64,000 bases of DNA from Corynebacterium sp. SCR221107 (GTDB lineage Bacteria > Actinomycetota > Actinomycetes > Mycobacteriales > Mycobacteriaceae), in the NCBI RefSeq assembly GCF_027886475.1, contig NZ_CP115670.1:2604001-2668000 (forward strand), written 5' to 3'. Positions 54,587-64,000 of the stretch are shown piece by piece. The notes beneath the pieces were generated by a model. That model saw only the letters and a list, made by a program, of their open reading frames with translations. It made no database searches and was not told the DNA's origin. Numbering within the stretch: the first letter of the stretch is position 1; each line of letters begins with the position of its first letter. Made by a program: the position numbers and the translations under genes.

Positions 54587-56023
54587 ATGGCCCACCAGCC
54601 ACACACCGCGGACATGCTCAGCGCCTCACCGCAGGTCCCGGAACCGAAAAAGCCACGCAAAGACCGCACGCACTGGCTCTACATCGGCGTGATCATCGCC
54701 GTTATCGCGGGCATCCTCTTCGGCCTCATCGCACCCGAGGCCGCCAGCGAATTCAAGATCCTCGGCACCATGTTCGTCAGCCTGGTCAAGATGATGATCT
54801 CCCCGATCATCTTCTGCACGATCGTGCTCGGCATTGGCTCCGTGCGCGCCGCGGCCTCCGTCGGCAAGGCAGGCGGCCTGGCGCTGGCCTACTTCATCAC
54901 CATGTCCACCCTCGCCCTGGCCATCGGCCTCGTGGTCGGCAACCTCATCAAGCCAGGCTCCGGGCTCAACATCGAAGCCACCAAGGACGCCGGCGCCCAG
55001 TTCGCCTCCCAGGCCGAGCACGGCGGCGGCACCGCGGCCTTTATTCAATCCATCATCCCGGACACCGTCTTCTCCGCCTTCACCTCCGGCTCAGTACTCC
55101 AGACGCTTTTCATCGCGCTACTTGCAGGCTTTGCCGTCCAATCGATGGGCAAGAGCGGTGAGCCCATTCTCGTCGCCGTCGGCTACCTGCAAAAACTCAT
55201 GTTCAAAATCCTGAACATGATCTTGTGGATCGCCCCCATCGGCGCCTTCGGCGCGATCGCCGGCGTGGTCGGCGCAACCGGCATCGACGCCGTGATCCAA
55301 CTCGGCGTGCTCATGCTCGCCTTCTATATCACCTGCATCATCTTCATCTTCGGCATCCTCGGCGCCATCTTGAAGGTGTTTACCGGCGTCAACATCTTCA
55401 AGCTCACCAAGTACCTCGGGCGCGAATTCCTGCTCATCGTGGCCACCTCCTCCTCCGAATCGGCGCTGCCGAACCTCATGCGCAAGATGGAGCACTTAGG
55501 CGTCGAGCGCCCCACTGTCGGCATCGTGGTCCCCACCGGCTACTCCTTCAACCTCGACGGCACCGCCATCTACCTGACCATGTCGGCCATCTTCATCTCC
55601 GACGCCATGCACATGCCGCTCTCGCTTGGCGAGCAGGTCGGCCTGCTGCTGTTTATGATCATCGCCTCCAAGGGTGCCGCCGGCGTCTCCGGCGCAGGCA
55701 TCGCGACGCTGGCCGCCGGCCTCCAGGCGCACCGCCCCGAGCTTCTCGACGGCGTCGGCGTCATCGTGGGCATCGACCGCTTCATGTCCGAGGCCCGCGC
55801 GCTGACCAACTTCGCGGGCAACGCCGTGGCCACCATCCTCGTTGGATCGTGGACCAAGACCATCGACATGTCGCGCGTCAAGGACGTCCTCGACGGCACG
55901 ATCCCCTACGTTGCCACCGACGAGGACTCCGACGTGGACCTGCACAACCCCACCGTGTCCAACCCCGCCACCAATTCGCTGCAGCCGACGCCGCAGGTGA
56001 ACTTAGAGGCTTTCAAACACTAA
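54587..56023 (+). CDS. dctA: DctA-type C4-dicarboxylate:cation symporter
   Basis: The protein belongs to the dicarboxylate/amino acid:cation symporter family. It shows SLVKMMISPIIFCTIVLGIG, the serine-rich hairpin loop TSSSESALPNLMRKMEHLG and the substrate helix TGYSFNLDGTAIYLTMSAIF, which favour dicarboxylates over glutamate. About eight membrane segments plus two hairpins, with 478 residues. The first 35 residues are cytoplasmic and proline/lysine-rich. A terminator follows. Confidence 0.82.
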   Translation: MAHQPHTADMLSASPQVPEPKKPRKDRTHWLYIGVIIAVIAGILFGLIAPEAASEFKILGTMFVSLVKMMISPIIFCTIVLGIGSVRAAASVGKAGGLALAYFITMSTLALAIGLVVGNLIKPGSGLNIEATKDAGAQFASQAEHGGGTAAFIQSIIPDTVFSAFTSGSVLQTLFIALLAGFAVQSMGKSGEPILVAVGYLQKLMFKILNMILWIAPIGAFGAIAGVVGATGIDAVIQLGVLMLAFYITCIIFIFGILGAILKVFTGVNIFKLTKYLGREFLLIVATSSSESALPNLMRKMEHLGVERPTVGIVVPTGYSFNLDGTAIYLTMSAIFISDAMHMPLSLGEQVGLLLFMIIASKGAAGVSGAGIATLAAGLQAHRPELLDGVGVIVGIDRFMSEARALTNFAGNAVATILVGSWTKTIDMSRVKDVLDGTIPYVATDEDSDVDLHNPTVSNPATNSLQPTPQVNLEAFKH

Positions 56024-56039
56024 TCCGTCCCGCGCGGTA

Positions 56040-56071
56040 GGCCAGTTCAATCGAACTGGCCTTTTATTTTT
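56040..56071 (+). terminator. Intrinsic terminator after dctA
   Basis: GGCCAGTTC (56040-56048) pairs with GAACTGGCC (56053-56061), followed by TTTTATTTTT. Confidence 0.95.
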
Positions 56072-56154
56072 GCAGTCTCAGCTCACGGTGTGCACGTTCT
56101 CCGCGACGGCTAAGCAACACTTGCATCGATCCATGCTTAACCATTCAGAGCCAA

Positions 56155-56170
56155 TGTGTCCAAGGTCACA
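56155..56170. promoter_or_regulatory. GlxR/CRP-like site upstream of ino1
   Basis: TGTGTCCAAGGTCACA differs in few positions from the GlxR consensus TGTGANNTANNTCACA, with both TGTG and CACA intact. It lies 171 bases before ino1 in a 317-base region without genes. Confidence 0.5.
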
Positions 56171-56340
56171 CTATTTGATAAACAGCGAGGACATTTCGAT
56201 TCCGAAAACGTGTCAGCCCACCATCTGAATCGATTGAAGCTCGCGCGGGTGTTTTAGCAGGCAAGCTTAACTGTCCTACCCTTGGCCAACAGTGGCCCTC
56301 GAGGCCAAAAACTATTGCCTTATTGCAAGGAGCAAAACAC

Positions 56341-57432
56341 ATGGGAGCCAAGAAGGTTCGCGTCGCCATCGTCGGCGTGGGCAACTGTGCCACCTCGCTC
56401 ATTCAGGGCGTTGAATACTACCGCAACACCCCTGAGACTGAGAAAGTCCCAGGCCTCATGCACGTCAAATTCGGTGACTACCACGTCAGCGACGTGGAAT
56501 TCGTCGCCGCCTTCGACGTCGACGCCGACAAGGTAGGCAAAGATCTTTCCGACGCCACCCGCGCGTCCATGAACTGCACCATCCAGATCTGCGAGGTCCC
56601 GCCACTGGGCGTGACCGTCCAGCGCGGCCCCACCCTCGACGGCCTGGGCACCCACTACCTGGCCACCATCGAAGAATCCGACGCGCAGCCAGTCGACGTG
56701 GCCCAGGCGCTGCGCGATGCCCAGGTGGACGTGGTGGTCTCCTACCTGCCCGTCGGCTCCGAGGAAGCCGACAAGTTCTACGCCCAGGCAGCCATCAACG
56801 CCGGCTGCGCCTTCGTCAACGCCCTGCCGGTGTTTATCGCTTCCGACCCCGAGTGGGCACAGAAGTTCATCGACGCTGGCCTGCCGATCATCGGCGACGA
56901 CATTAAGAGCCAGGTCGGCGCCACCATCACCCACCGCGTACTGGCCAAGCTCTTCGAGGACCGCGGCGTGCGCCTGGAGCGCACCATGCAGCTCAACGTC
57001 GGCGGCAACATGGACTTCAAGAACATGCTCGACCGCGACCGCCTGGAATCCAAGAAGATCTCCAAGACGCAGGCCGTGACCTCCAACCTCAAGGAAGGCC
57101 CGCTGGCCGGCAAGGTCCACGACCGCAACGTCCACATCGGCCCCTCCGACTACGTCGAGTGGCTCGACGACCGCAAGTGGGCCTACGTGCGCCTGGAGGG
57201 CAAGGCCTTCGGCGACGTCCCGCTCAATCTCGAGTACAAGCTCGAAGTCTGGGATAGCCCCAACTCCGCGGGCATCATTATCGACGCCGTCCGCGCGGCC
57301 AAGATCGCGCTCGACCGCGGCCTGGCCGGCCCCGTCAACCCGGCGGCCTCCTACCTGATGAAGTCCCCGCCCATCCAGCTCGGCGACGAGGAAGCTCGCG
57401 CCCAGCTGGAGGCCTTCATCGCCGAGGGCTAA
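56341..57432 (+). CDS. ino1: Inositol-1-phosphate synthase
   Basis: Ino1 turns glucose 6-phosphate into inositol 1-phosphate, feeding phosphatidylinositol and mycothiol in actinobacteria. The NAD-binding [20 protein letters not shown] is at the N-terminus and [20 protein letters not shown] in the middle; [19 protein letters not shown] follows. ATG 56341 is preceded by AAGGAG and gives 363 residues; the frame begins at 56323 but that is less likely. A terminator follows. Confidence 0.95.
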   Translation: MGAKKVRVAIVGVGNCATSLIQGVEYYRNTPETEKVPGLMHVKFGDYHVSDVEFVAAFDVDADKVGKDLSDATRASMNCTIQICEVPPLGVTVQRGPTLDGLGTHYLATIEESDAQPVDVAQALRDAQVDVVVSYLPVGSEEADKFYAQAAINAGCAFVNALPVFIASDPEWAQKFIDAGLPIIGDDIKSQVGATITHRVLAKLFEDRGVRLERTMQLNVGGNMDFKNMLDRDRLESKKISKTQAVTSNLKEGPLAGKVHDRNVHIGPSDYVEWLDDRKWAYVRLEGKAFGDVPLNLEYKLEVWDSPNSAGIIIDAVRAAKIALDRGLAGPVNPAASYLMKSPPIQLGDEEARAQLEAFIAEG

Positions 57433-57445
57433 ATTTGGGCATGCC

Positions 57446-57475
57446 AAAGGGACCGACCTGTGAGGTCGGTTCCTT
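57446..57475 (+). terminator. Intrinsic terminator after ino1
   Basis: AAAGGGACCGACC pairs with GGTCGGTTCCTTT around a five-base loop, with one G-T pair, and ends in T5. Confidence 0.9.
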
Positions 57476-57486
57476 TTTCGTCGGCG

Positions 57487-58527
57487 TTAGCCCCTCGTGC
57501 CGAACACCCGCCTTACGCCCGCCGCACCGCGCTCGAGGTGGCCGTTGACAGGCCGGGCGGCGGGGTCATCGTCGTTGCGCCCGTTGTGGAAGGCGCAGCA
57601 GGTGGTGAGGTTTTCCGAGTTCGTCTCCCCACCCTGCGCCCAGGACCTCATGTGGTGGAACTCGCAGTCCTGGGCGGGGATCCGGCACCCGTCCCAGGGG
57701 CAAACCGGGTTTTCCACCATCGCCAGGGTCCGCTGCTTGTCATTGGCGAAGCGGCTCGACCGTAGGAGGTCGACCGGGCCTTTGACCGGATGGATGAGCG
57801 CGAAGCCCCACTCGGGGTCCAGCGTTTCGGCGGCTAGCTGCGTGGAAGTGCGCGTGATGCCGTCGGTGCACTGGAAGACGGTCTCGTCGCCGGTGGCGTC
57901 GAGCACCTTCGTCGCCTCGTCGAGCGGGATGACCACGATGGGCCTGAGCACCCGGGTAATCCTCTCCCCGCCTTCGGAGAGTAACTCGAGGGCGCGACTG
58001 GAGGGATCGGGGGTCTTCTTGCCAATGAGGGTGGCCAGCGCGTCGATGTTGGCTGCCTCCCCATGCAGGATCAGCGACCAATTCTGCCCCTCGCCGCGGT
58101 GAATGACTGACATGCGCGTAGCCGGGCCGCTGCGAGCCGGCTTGAGGTTTTTGATGATGGCGCGCACGAGGCGGGTAAAGGTCCGAAAGCTGTGGCGGGT
58201 GCGCTTGGCCGGCTCCTCCACGCCGAGAATCTCCAGCCGCGCCTGCCACTGATCGCGCACCGATGTAAGCTCGGCGACCTTTTCCTCCATCATCCACAGC
58301 CGGTTGAGGCTCAGCCCCTGCTCGTTGATGGCCGCAATGACCTTCCTGCGCTTGCGTTGGAAGGCGGTCTTTCCAAAATAGATCCGGGCCCAGCCGCCCA
58401 ACTGCTGCGCCAGCTCGGGCGGGAAGCCGTAGGACAGCAGCCGCTCGTAAGCCTCGTTGTGGATGCCCTCCAATAGGGCCAGCGGATCGGTGAGGATCGC
58501 ACCGAAATCCATGACTTTTTGCTTCAT
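57487..58527 (-). CDS. DUF222/HNH-endonuclease-type protein
   Basis: The C-terminus has an HNH motif: CPWDGCRIPAQDCEFHHMRS, followed by WAQGGETNSENLTTCCAFHN, with zinc-binding cysteine pairs and the catalytic His-His. The N-terminal 230 residues fit the DUF222 domain that accompanies HNH nucleases in actinobacteria, which are numerous and of unknown role. The 346-residue protein starts at ATG 58527. Confidence 0.82.
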   Translation of the reverse strand: MKQKVMDFGAILTDPLALLEGIHNEAYERLLSYGFPPELAQQLGGWARIYFGKTAFQRKRRKVIAAINEQGLSLNRLWMMEEKVAELTSVRDQWQARLEILGVEEPAKRTRHSFRTFTRLVRAIIKNLKPARSGPATRMSVIHRGEGQNWSLILHGEAANIDALATLIGKKTPDPSSRALELLSEGGERITRVLRPIVVIPLDEATKVLDATGDETVFQCTDGITRTSTQLAAETLDPEWGFALIHPVKGPVDLLRSSRFANDKQRTLAMVENPVCPWDGCRIPAQDCEFHHMRSWAQGGETNSENLTTCCAFHNGRNDDDPAARPVNGHLERGAAGVRRVFGTRG

Positions 58528-58581
58528 GCCTCACAAGCTAAAAGCAGTCTGCGCCGTGCGCCACCCCCGGCTAAAATAAGG

Positions 58582-58635
58582 CCCGAAATCTGTGGATAAC
58601 TGTGCTCCTAGCGAAAGTTGTCCACAGATTTCGGG
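58582..58635 (-). terminator. 20-bp inverted repeat after gluD, containing DnaA-box-like sequences
   Basis: CCCGAAATCTGTGGATAACT (58582-58601) pairs with 58616-58635 with one mismatch around a 14-base loop. It lies 41 bases past gluD and precedes TTATTTT on the minus strand, so it can end the operon. The arms contain TTATCCACA (minus strand) and TTGTCCACA (plus strand). Confidence 0.65.
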
Positions 58636-58675
58636 GTCTTTGAAGCGCAGGCCTTGCGCTATGGGTCAGCTGCTG

Positions 58676-59614
58676 CTATTGGCCGGGGTTTTTGATCTCC
58701 ACGTGGCCGGGATCGTGCCAGTCCACGTTGACGTTGTCCTTGGTGTCGAGGCCTTGGTTGGATTGTTGCGGCACCTTGGCCACGATGTTGCGTCGCGCGC
58801 GCCCGGCGCGCAGCTGGCGGTCGATGCGCTCGGCAAGCAAGGTCAGCGAGTAGTTGATGAGGATCATAATGACCGCCACGACGATGAGCGAGGCCAGGTA
58901 GTTGCGGTTGGCGGCCGAGGACTGGATGCCCTGGCGCACGATCTCCACGAAGCCGATCTGGTAGCCCAGTGCGGAGTCCTTGAGGGCGATGACCATCTGT
59001 GCAATCAAAGCCGGGAGCATGCTTGCCACCGCCTGGGGTAGCAAGATCTTGATCATGGTTTGCCGGTGGCTGAGCCCGAGGGCGTAGGCTGCCTCAGTCT
59101 GCCCTTTGGGCAAGGACAAGATGCCCGCTCGCAGGATTTCGGCGATGACAGAGCCGTTATATAAGGTCAGCGCGAACACCACCGCGGCGAAGGCGAGGTA
59201 TTTCGGTTTGAACACGCCGTAGACCGCAAAGACCTGGTAGGCGAAGATGATCAGCAGCAGGACGGGGATCGCGCGGAAGAATTCGACGATCACGCCGCAG
59301 ACGACGCTGACCAGCTTGTTGCGCGACAGTCGCCCTAGGCCTAGCGTGACGCCCACAACCAACGCCAGCACCAAGGAGGCCGCCGCGGACTGCAGGGTGC
59401 CCCACAGGCCTGGCAAAAGGTAGGTGTTCCAGGTGTTGGGTTCGATGAAAGGGCGCCACTTTTCTGCCGCGAGCTGGCCCTTGTCCTGAAGGGTGGACAC
59501 CACCCAGGCGATCAACGCCAAAGAAACGACGACGGTTACGGCCGTATATATGCGGTTACGCCGGATACCTACGGGCCCGGGTGCGTCGTAAAGCACCGTT
59601 GCACGAGTACTCAT
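58676..59614 (-). CDS. gluD: Glutamate ABC transporter permease GluD
   Basis: This is a polar amino acid ABC permease with the His/Glu/Gln/Arg/opine family transmembrane domain. The ATPase-coupling EAA loop is seen in [20 protein letters not shown]. About five membrane segments and an extra C-terminal tail of 60 residues ([20 protein letters not shown]) are present. Its ATG overlaps the gluC stop (TAATG). It is the last gene of gluABCD. Confidence 0.93.
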   Translation of the reverse strand: MSTRATVLYDAPGPVGIRRNRIYTAVTVVVSLALIAWVVSTLQDKGQLAAEKWRPFIEPNTWNTYLLPGLWGTLQSAAASLVLALVVGVTLGLGRLSRNKLVSVVCGVIVEFFRAIPVLLLIIFAYQVFAVYGVFKPKYLAFAAVVFALTLYNGSVIAEILRAGILSLPKGQTEAAYALGLSHRQTMIKILLPQAVASMLPALIAQMVIALKDSALGYQIGFVEIVRQGIQSSAANRNYLASLIVVAVIMILINYSLTLLAERIDRQLRAGRARRNIVAKVPQQSNQGLDTKDNVNVDWHDPGHVEIKNPGQ

Positions 59615-60300
59615 TAGTTCTTCACCGCCAATCGCTTAGACAGGTATCCCAAGAACAGTCCCATCGGGAGGGTGAGGATCACAAACCCGATGGCGAACGC
59701 GCCGAAGATCGCCCACAGCTGGTCCGCGTGGTTTTCAATGACCTCTTTCATCAGCAGGGAGGCCTCCGCCACGCCGATGACCGATGCGACCGTGGTGTTT
59801 TTGGTCAGCGCGATGAGCGTATTGCCTAGGGGCACGATCGCCGCGCGGATGGCCTGTGGAAACACAATTTTGCTAAAGATCTGCCCGAAACTCAGCCCTA
59901 GGGAGCGGGCCGCCTCCGCCTGGCCGAAGCTGACGGTATTGATGCCCGATCGCAGGGACTCGGCCACGAACGCTGAGGTGTAGAGCGTAAAGCCGAGCAC
60001 CGCCAGCCGGAAGTTGTTGTCCACCAAGAAGGTGGATGACTCGCGGCTGGCCAGCTGCAGGCCGAGGGTTTGGTACAAGCCGAAGGAGCAAAACAGCACC
60101 ACGAGCGTCAGCGGGGTGTTGCGCACCGTATTGGTGTAGAAGGTGGCGATCGAGCGCAGGATCCGCACCGGCGAGACGCGCATCGCGGTCAAGAGGGTGC
60201 CGAGGATCATGGAGAAGATCGCCGAGAGCACGGTGAGCTTTATTGTCATCCAAAAGGCCGGGAGAATCGCCGGGCCTAGTTGTGCCCACATGGCGTCCAT
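59614..60300 (-). CDS. gluC: Glutamate ABC transporter permease GluC
   Basis: A 228-residue polar amino acid permease with the EAA loop [20 protein letters not shown] and about five membrane segments ([19 protein letters not shown]). It starts 61 bases after gluB and overlaps gluD by one base. Confidence 0.93.
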   Translation of the reverse strand: MDAMWAQLGPAILPAFWMTIKLTVLSAIFSMILGTLLTAMRVSPVRILRSIATFYTNTVRNTPLTLVVLFCSFGLYQTLGLQLASRESSTFLVDNNFRLAVLGFTLYTSAFVAESLRSGINTVSFGQAEAARSLGLSFGQIFSKIVFPQAIRAAIVPLGNTLIALTKNTTVASVIGVAEASLLMKEVIENHADQLWAIFGAFAIGFVILTLPMGLFLGYLSKRLAVKN

Positions 60301-60361
60301 GGTGTGACTCCTTGTTCGTGGCTAGAGGGTGCAGGTGGTGCGGCTTTCGTCGCCTGCCTGG

Positions 60362-61255
60362 CTACTTGATGAAGGACAGGTCACCGGGGGTGCCCAGGTC
60401 GATGCCGTCCATGGAGCCCAGGTTCTCCTCCACGGCCTTTTCGAACTCGCCGGAGTCCTGCATTTCCTTCAGGGCGGTGTTGATGGCGTCGGTGCCCTCG
60501 GTGTCGTCCTTGGCCAGGCCGATGCCGTAGTACTCGTCGGTGAACGGCTTGCCGTCCTTGGTCATCTCCACCAGCTTGAAGGAGCCGGAGTTCTGTGCGG
60601 CGTAGCCGTTGAGGATGGTGGCGTCGGTGGTCATGGCGTCGATGGTGCCCTGGTCGAGTGCTTCGACACAGGAGGAGTAGGTGTCGAACTCCTGCAGCTG
60701 CACGCCTGGCAGCGCGTCCTTGACCTTCTGGGCTGGGGTAGATCCGGAGACGGAGCACAGGATCTTGCCGTCGAGGTCTTCGAGCTTGGTGATGTCGGTG
60801 TTGTCAGCCTTGACAAGTAGCGCCTGGTGGGTGATCAGGTAGGGGCCACCGAAGTTGACCTTCTCCGCGCGGGCGGCGTTGATCGAGTAGGTGGCGGCGA
60901 TCATGTCCACCTCGCCGTTGCCGATGACGGTCTCGCGCTGGGCGGAGGGGGTCTCGCGCCAGGTGATTTCCGGTTCGGACCAGCCGTTGGCCTTGGCGAT
61001 GGAGTTGACCACGTAGGTGGCAACGTCGACGTCGAGGCCGCTCATGGTGCCGTCAGAGTTCTTCAGCCCCAGGCCGGGCTGATCGAACTTGGTGCCCAGG
61101 GTGACCGAGCCGGCCTCGATGTCTGCCAGCAGGTTGCCGGTCGAGGAGGAGTCGCCGGAGGCGGAGTCGGAGGAACCGCCACCGCAGGCGACGAGTGCGG
61201 TGCAGGCCAGGGCGGCAACGGTAGCGCCGAGGGAGCGAAGGATGGTACGGGACAT
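60362..61255 (-). CDS. gluB: Glutamate-binding lipoprotein GluB
   Basis: The lipoprotein signal ends in LVACGGG with Cys24. A family 3 solute-binding domain follows: GSVTLGTKFDQPGLGLKNSD, DLDGKILCSVSGSTPAQKV and YGIGLAKDDTEGTDAINTA. GTKFDQPGLG is typical of glutamate-binding corynebacterial proteins. AAGGAG lies before ATG 61255; the open frame to 61318 is not used. A paralogue of GlnH lies at the left edge. Confidence 0.94.
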   Translation of the reverse strand: MSRTILRSLGATVAALACTALVACGGGSSDSASGDSSSTGNLLADIEAGSVTLGTKFDQPGLGLKNSDGTMSGLDVDVATYVVNSIAKANGWSEPEITWRETPSAQRETVIGNGEVDMIAATYSINAARAEKVNFGGPYLITHQALLVKADNTDITKLEDLDGKILCSVSGSTPAQKVKDALPGVQLQEFDTYSSCVEALDQGTIDAMTTDATILNGYAAQNSGSFKLVEMTKDGKPFTDEYYGIGLAKDDTEGTDAINTALKEMQDSGEFEKAVEENLGSMDGIDLGTPGDLSFIK

Positions 61256-61295
61256 GAGATTCTCCTTGTGTGTCGGGTGGTGCTCGTGGTTGCGG

Positions 61296-62054
61296 TTAGT
61301 GTGCGAGGATCTTGCCAAGGAAGTCCTTGGCGCGGTCGGTGTGCGGGTTGGTGAAGAAGCTATCCGGGTCGGTATCTTCGAGGATTTGCCCTTCGTCCAT
61401 GAACAGGATGCGGTCGGCGACCTTGCGGGCGAACCCCATCTCGTGCGTCACGCAAATCATGGTCATGCCATCGCGCGCGAGCCCAGCCATGACGTCGAGC
61501 ACCTCGTTGACCATTTCTGGGTCGAGCGCCGAGGTAGGTTCGTCGAAAAGCATGAGCTTGGGTCGCATGGCCAGCGCACGCGCGATGGCTACGCGCTGTT
61601 GCTGACCGCCGGACAGCTGCGCCGGGTACTTGTCGGCCTGGTTGGCAATACCCACGCGCTCCAGCAGCCCCATGGCCAGCTTGTCCGCTTCCGCCTTTTT
61701 CATCTTGCGCACGAGCCTGGGTCCGAGCGTGAGGTTGTCGCGAATGGTCATGTGCGGAAAAAGGTTGAAGGACTGGAAGACCATGCCCACGTCGGAACGT
61801 AGCTTGGCTAGTGCCTTACCTTCTTCCGGCAGGGGCTGTCCGTCGATGGCGATCGTGCCGGAGTCGATCGTCTCGAGGCGGTTGAGCGTGCGGCACAGCG
61901 TGGATTTACCAGAACCCGACGGCCCGAGCACCACGACAACTTGCCCGCGCAGGACTTCGAGGTTGATGTCGTGCAAGGCATGGAAGCTGTCGAAGTACTT
62001 GTTGACTCCGGATACAGAGACCATAGCGGTGGTTGCCGATGCATTCTGTGTCAT
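61296..62054 (-). CDS. gluA: Glutamate ABC transporter ATPase GluA
   Basis: The ABC ATPase has Walker [19 protein letters not shown], signature [16 protein letters not shown], Walker [14 protein letters not shown] and the switch histidine in CVTHEMGFA. It energises GluBCD and is the first gene of the operon. 252 residues. Confidence 0.95.
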   Translation of the reverse strand: MTQNASATTAMVSVSGVNKYFDSFHALHDINLEVLRGQVVVVLGPSGSGKSTLCRTLNRLETIDSGTIAIDGQPLPEEGKALAKLRSDVGMVFQSFNLFPHMTIRDNLTLGPRLVRKMKKAEADKLAMGLLERVGIANQADKYPAQLSGGQQQRVAIARALAMRPKLMLFDEPTSALDPEMVNEVLDVMAGLARDGMTMICVTHEMGFARKVADRILFMDEGQILEDTDPDSFFTNPHTDRAKDFLGKILAH

Positions 62055-62190
62055 AAGTCACTACCTTAGTGGTCTTGCGTCACGCTTTGCAGCGAATTGC
62101 GAAGCTTGTCAAAAACGCATTTAGCTACCTATCTATTGATAGTTATTCAATCGCCTTGTTGAACCCCTGTCAAACCTCGCTTACCGACGC

Positions 62191-62901
62191 CTACCGCCGC
62201 AGCGCCCAAACCCCCACTTCAGTTACGGTTATCCGCCATGAAGGTGATTCCCGATACAGCCCAATCCGATTCACCTTGACCACACCCCATCGGTCAAGCT
62301 CCAACAAGGGCTCCTTCAGCTTGTCGACGGTTACCCCCATCACCTTGGCCAGTTGCTTGCCCGTCACCACCGCCCCATCCACGGCGCCGACCGCAACCAA
62401 CGCCCCCATAATGGCGCCGTGCGCGCGCACGGCCGCCTTGTGCCGGTCACTGACCTCGGCGGGCTCGCGGGAAAGGACCTCAGCGATCCTGCGCCGGCCG
62501 ATCCGAAACGATCGCTTCGGCAGCGTCCACAACAGCCACGCCAGACCTAAAGCCCACCACGTTGCCTGCGCTATAAGACCTGCATGGCCGGCAGCATCCG
62601 GCAGCAGCGCCGACAAAGGGGCAGTGGCAACAGGGATAAAGGGGCCAGCGTACATGGACAGCTTCTGCGCGGGCGAGAGGTCCGTATCACGATAGTCATC
62701 CCGGGTGGCCGCAACGAGCGCCGGAACCCCAGCTACCACGAAGGCAACCAGCGCCACGATCTCTATCACCAACGCCGCAGCGACCAGAGTCGGCAACGCG
62801 TAGTTTGCCGCAACGCCCGCCACCGCCAGCGGTACCACGATTCCCAGGGCACGGCCCGGGGACAGTTCGTTGTGGGCACGGTAACGCTCGATCTCCGACA
62901 T
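62191..62901 (-). CDS. Membrane protein with C-terminal winged-helix-like domain
   Basis: The 236-residue protein has about four membrane spans in the first 125 residues (RALGIVVPLAVAGVAANYAL, TWWALGLAWLLWTL). The remaining cytoplasmic part (KQLAKVMGVTVDKLKEPLLE, LDRWGVVKVNRIG) looks like a winged helix. I do not know the family. It lies 72 bases upstream of clpB's terminal end on the same strand and may be separate. Confidence 0.6.
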   Translation of the reverse strand: MSEIERYRAHNELSPGRALGIVVPLAVAGVAANYALPTLVAAALVIEIVALVAFVVAGVPALVAATRDDYRDTDLSPAQKLSMYAGPFIPVATAPLSALLPDAAGHAGLIAQATWWALGLAWLLWTLPKRSFRIGRRRIAEVLSREPAEVSDRHKAAVRAHGAIMGALVAVGAVDGAVVTGKQLAKVMGVTVDKLKEPLLELDRWGVVKVNRIGLYRESPSWRITVTEVGVWALRR

Positions 62902-62919
62902 GCGCCCATCCTAGAGAAA

Positions 62920-62964
62920 CAACGCACGGGACCGTCCCCTTGTTAGGGGTGGTTCCGTGCGTTG
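62920..62964 (-). terminator. Hairpin terminator after clpB
   Basis: CAACGCACGG (62920-62929) pairs with CCGTGCGTTG (62955-62964), with further pairing inside (ACC/GGT and CCCC/GGGG). It begins 10 bases past the clpB stop and is followed on the minus strand by TTTCTC. Confidence 0.8.
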
Positions 62965-62973
62965 CCCTAGAAG

Positions 62974-64000
62974 TTAGGCGCGCTCGATATCGAGGGTGCG
63001 ACCACCGTCGGCGACGTCCACGTGGACGGTATCGCCGTCGCGGATCTCACCGGCCAGCAGCTTCTTGGCAAGCTGGTCGCCGATCGCCTGCTGAATCAGG
63101 CGGCGCAGCGGGCGAGCACCATAGGCGGGCTCGTAGCCGCGCTCGGCCAGCCACAGCTTGGCTGCGTCGGAGACCTTCAGGCTCAGTCGACGCCCGGCCA
63201 GGCGCTCGGCCAGCTGGCCGATCTGGATATCGACGATGTGCGTCAGCTGCTCCTCGCTGAGCGGATCGAAGATGACGACGTCATCGAGGCGGTTAACGAA
63301 CTCCGGCTTGAAGGCGTGCTTGACGGCGTCCATCATCTGCTCGCGGGTGCCGCCGGCGCCTAAGTTAGAGGTGAGGATGAGCACCGTGTTGCGGAAGTCG
63401 ACCGTGCGGCCTTGGCCGTCGGTAAGCCTGCCCTCGTCGAGCACCTGCAGCAGGATGTCGAAGACATCCGGGTGAGCCTTTTCCACCTCGTCGAAAAGCA
63501 CGACGGTGTACGGGCGGCGGCGCACAGCCTCGGTGAGCTGACCGCCCTGGTCGTAGCCGACATATCCCGGAGGGGCACCGACCAGGCGGGCGACGGAGTG
63601 CTTCTCGCCGTACTCGGACATATCGATGCGCACCATCGCGCGCTCATCGTCGAACATGAACTCCGCCAGCGCCTTGGCCAGCTCCGTCTTGCCCACGCCC
63701 GTGGGGCCGAGGAAGAGGAAGGAACCCGTCGGACGATTCGGGTCAGCCACACCGGCGCGCGCCCGGCGCACCGCATCGGAGACGGCCTCCACCGCCTGCA
63801 TCTGGCCGACCACACGCTTGCCCAGCTCGGCCTCCATGTTCAGCAGCTTCTCGGTCTCACCCTGGAGCATCTTGCCCGCCGGGATGCCGGTCCACGCGGA
63901 GACCACCTCAGCGATGGTATCCGGGGTGACCTCCTCGGTGAGCAGGGTGCTTGCCACGCCGGAGTTCTCGGCCTCCGCCAACTCCTTCTCCAGGCCGGGG
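62974..64000 (-). CDS. clpB: Disaggregase chaperone ClpB, C-terminal part
   Basis: The frame runs off the right edge, so the N-terminal, NBD1 and most of the middle domain are missing. Visible is the NBD2: [18 protein letters not shown], Walker [20 protein letters not shown], Walker [16 protein letters not shown], the pore region [20 protein letters not shown] and [20 protein letters not shown]. ClpB works with DnaK to rescue aggregated proteins. Confidence 0.95.
   Translation of the reverse strand, partial: PGLEKELAEAENSGVASTLLTEEVTPDTIAEVVSAWTGIPAGKMLQGETEKLLNMEAELGKRVVGQMQAVEAVSDAVRRARAGVADPNRPTGSFLFLGPTGVGKTELAKALAEFMFDDERAMVRIDMSEYGEKHSVARLVGAPPGYVGYDQGGQLTEAVRRRPYTVVLFDEVEKAHPDVFDILLQVLDEGRLTDGQGRTVDFRNTVLILTSNLGAGGTREQMMDAVKHAFKPEFVNRLDDVVIFDPLSEEQLTHIVDIQIGQLAERLAGRRLSLKVSDAAKLWLAERGYEPAYGARPLRRLIQQAIGDQLAKKLLAGEIRDGDTVHVDVADGGRTLDIERA

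Noticed and set aside
1..64000. tRNA, rRNA or CRISPR loci
   Set aside because: I looked for tRNA T-loop and CCA-type signals, rRNA stretches and regular direct repeats with spacers, and found none that I could support by eye.

Overview
This window comes from a high-GC actinobacterium, almost certainly a Corynebacterium. Evidence: glnH-pknG followed nearby by ackA-pta and fprA, a PknG without the rubredoxin module, divergent pdxR/pdxST, the fda / GH76 / TrmH / pyrE block, inositol-1-phosphate synthase, a gluABCD glutamate transporter and class C sortases beside an LPxTG-type pilin. The assignment rests on recognised families and gene order, not on a database search.

Layout. 1-24 kb is mostly chromosomal backbone: the GlnH/PknG glutamate-sensing branch, acetate activation (ackA-pta), an NADPH-ferredoxin reductase, PLP synthesis (pdxST with the MocR-type regulator PdxR), purine genes (a PurT-like ATP-grasp protein and purA), a YbjN pair and a FUSC membrane protein. 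Two insertions interrupt it: a DprA-like/ComF-like pair (3.3-5.0 kb) and a HEPN-type Abi protein with an unusual C-terminal extension (11.4-12.9 kb). A KefB-type antiporter gene carries an in-frame stop.

22-47 kb is an accessory region. It starts with a decayed pilus locus (two class C sortases and a pilin, all disrupted) and the tip of a polymorphic-toxin-like gene with downstream candidate immunity genes. It continues with an IS6 remnant, a two-gene unit sharing an AGDNSxQ motif, a CmtR/CadD metal-resistance operon, and a 1.47-kb transposon-like element with Tn402/Tn5053-type ends and a serine recombinase. Next come a VbhA/Fic toxin-antitoxin module, an Abi_C abortive-infection gene split by an intact IS21-family element (7-bp target duplication, exact repair predicted), and a two-gene CBASS operon (CD-NTase plus S-4TM pore effector, possibly with a small leader protein). 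After these lie merA/merR, an HTH regulator with an aldo-keto reductase, a second serine recombinase with a res-like site, an MmeI-like restriction-modification remnant and a large surface protein with three in-frame stops. The region therefore combines defence genes, metal resistance, surface proteins and mobile DNA, and many of its genes are broken.

47-64 kb returns to backbone: fda, a GH76 protein, a TrmH-type methyltransferase overlapping pyrE, a membrane-anchored acidic protein, a rhodanese lacking its catalytic Cys, a dicarboxylate symporter, ino1, a DUF222/HNH protein, gluABCD, a membrane protein with a winged-helix-like tail, and the 3' part of clpB. Clear hairpin terminators follow ackA, fda, dctA, ino1, gluD and clpB.
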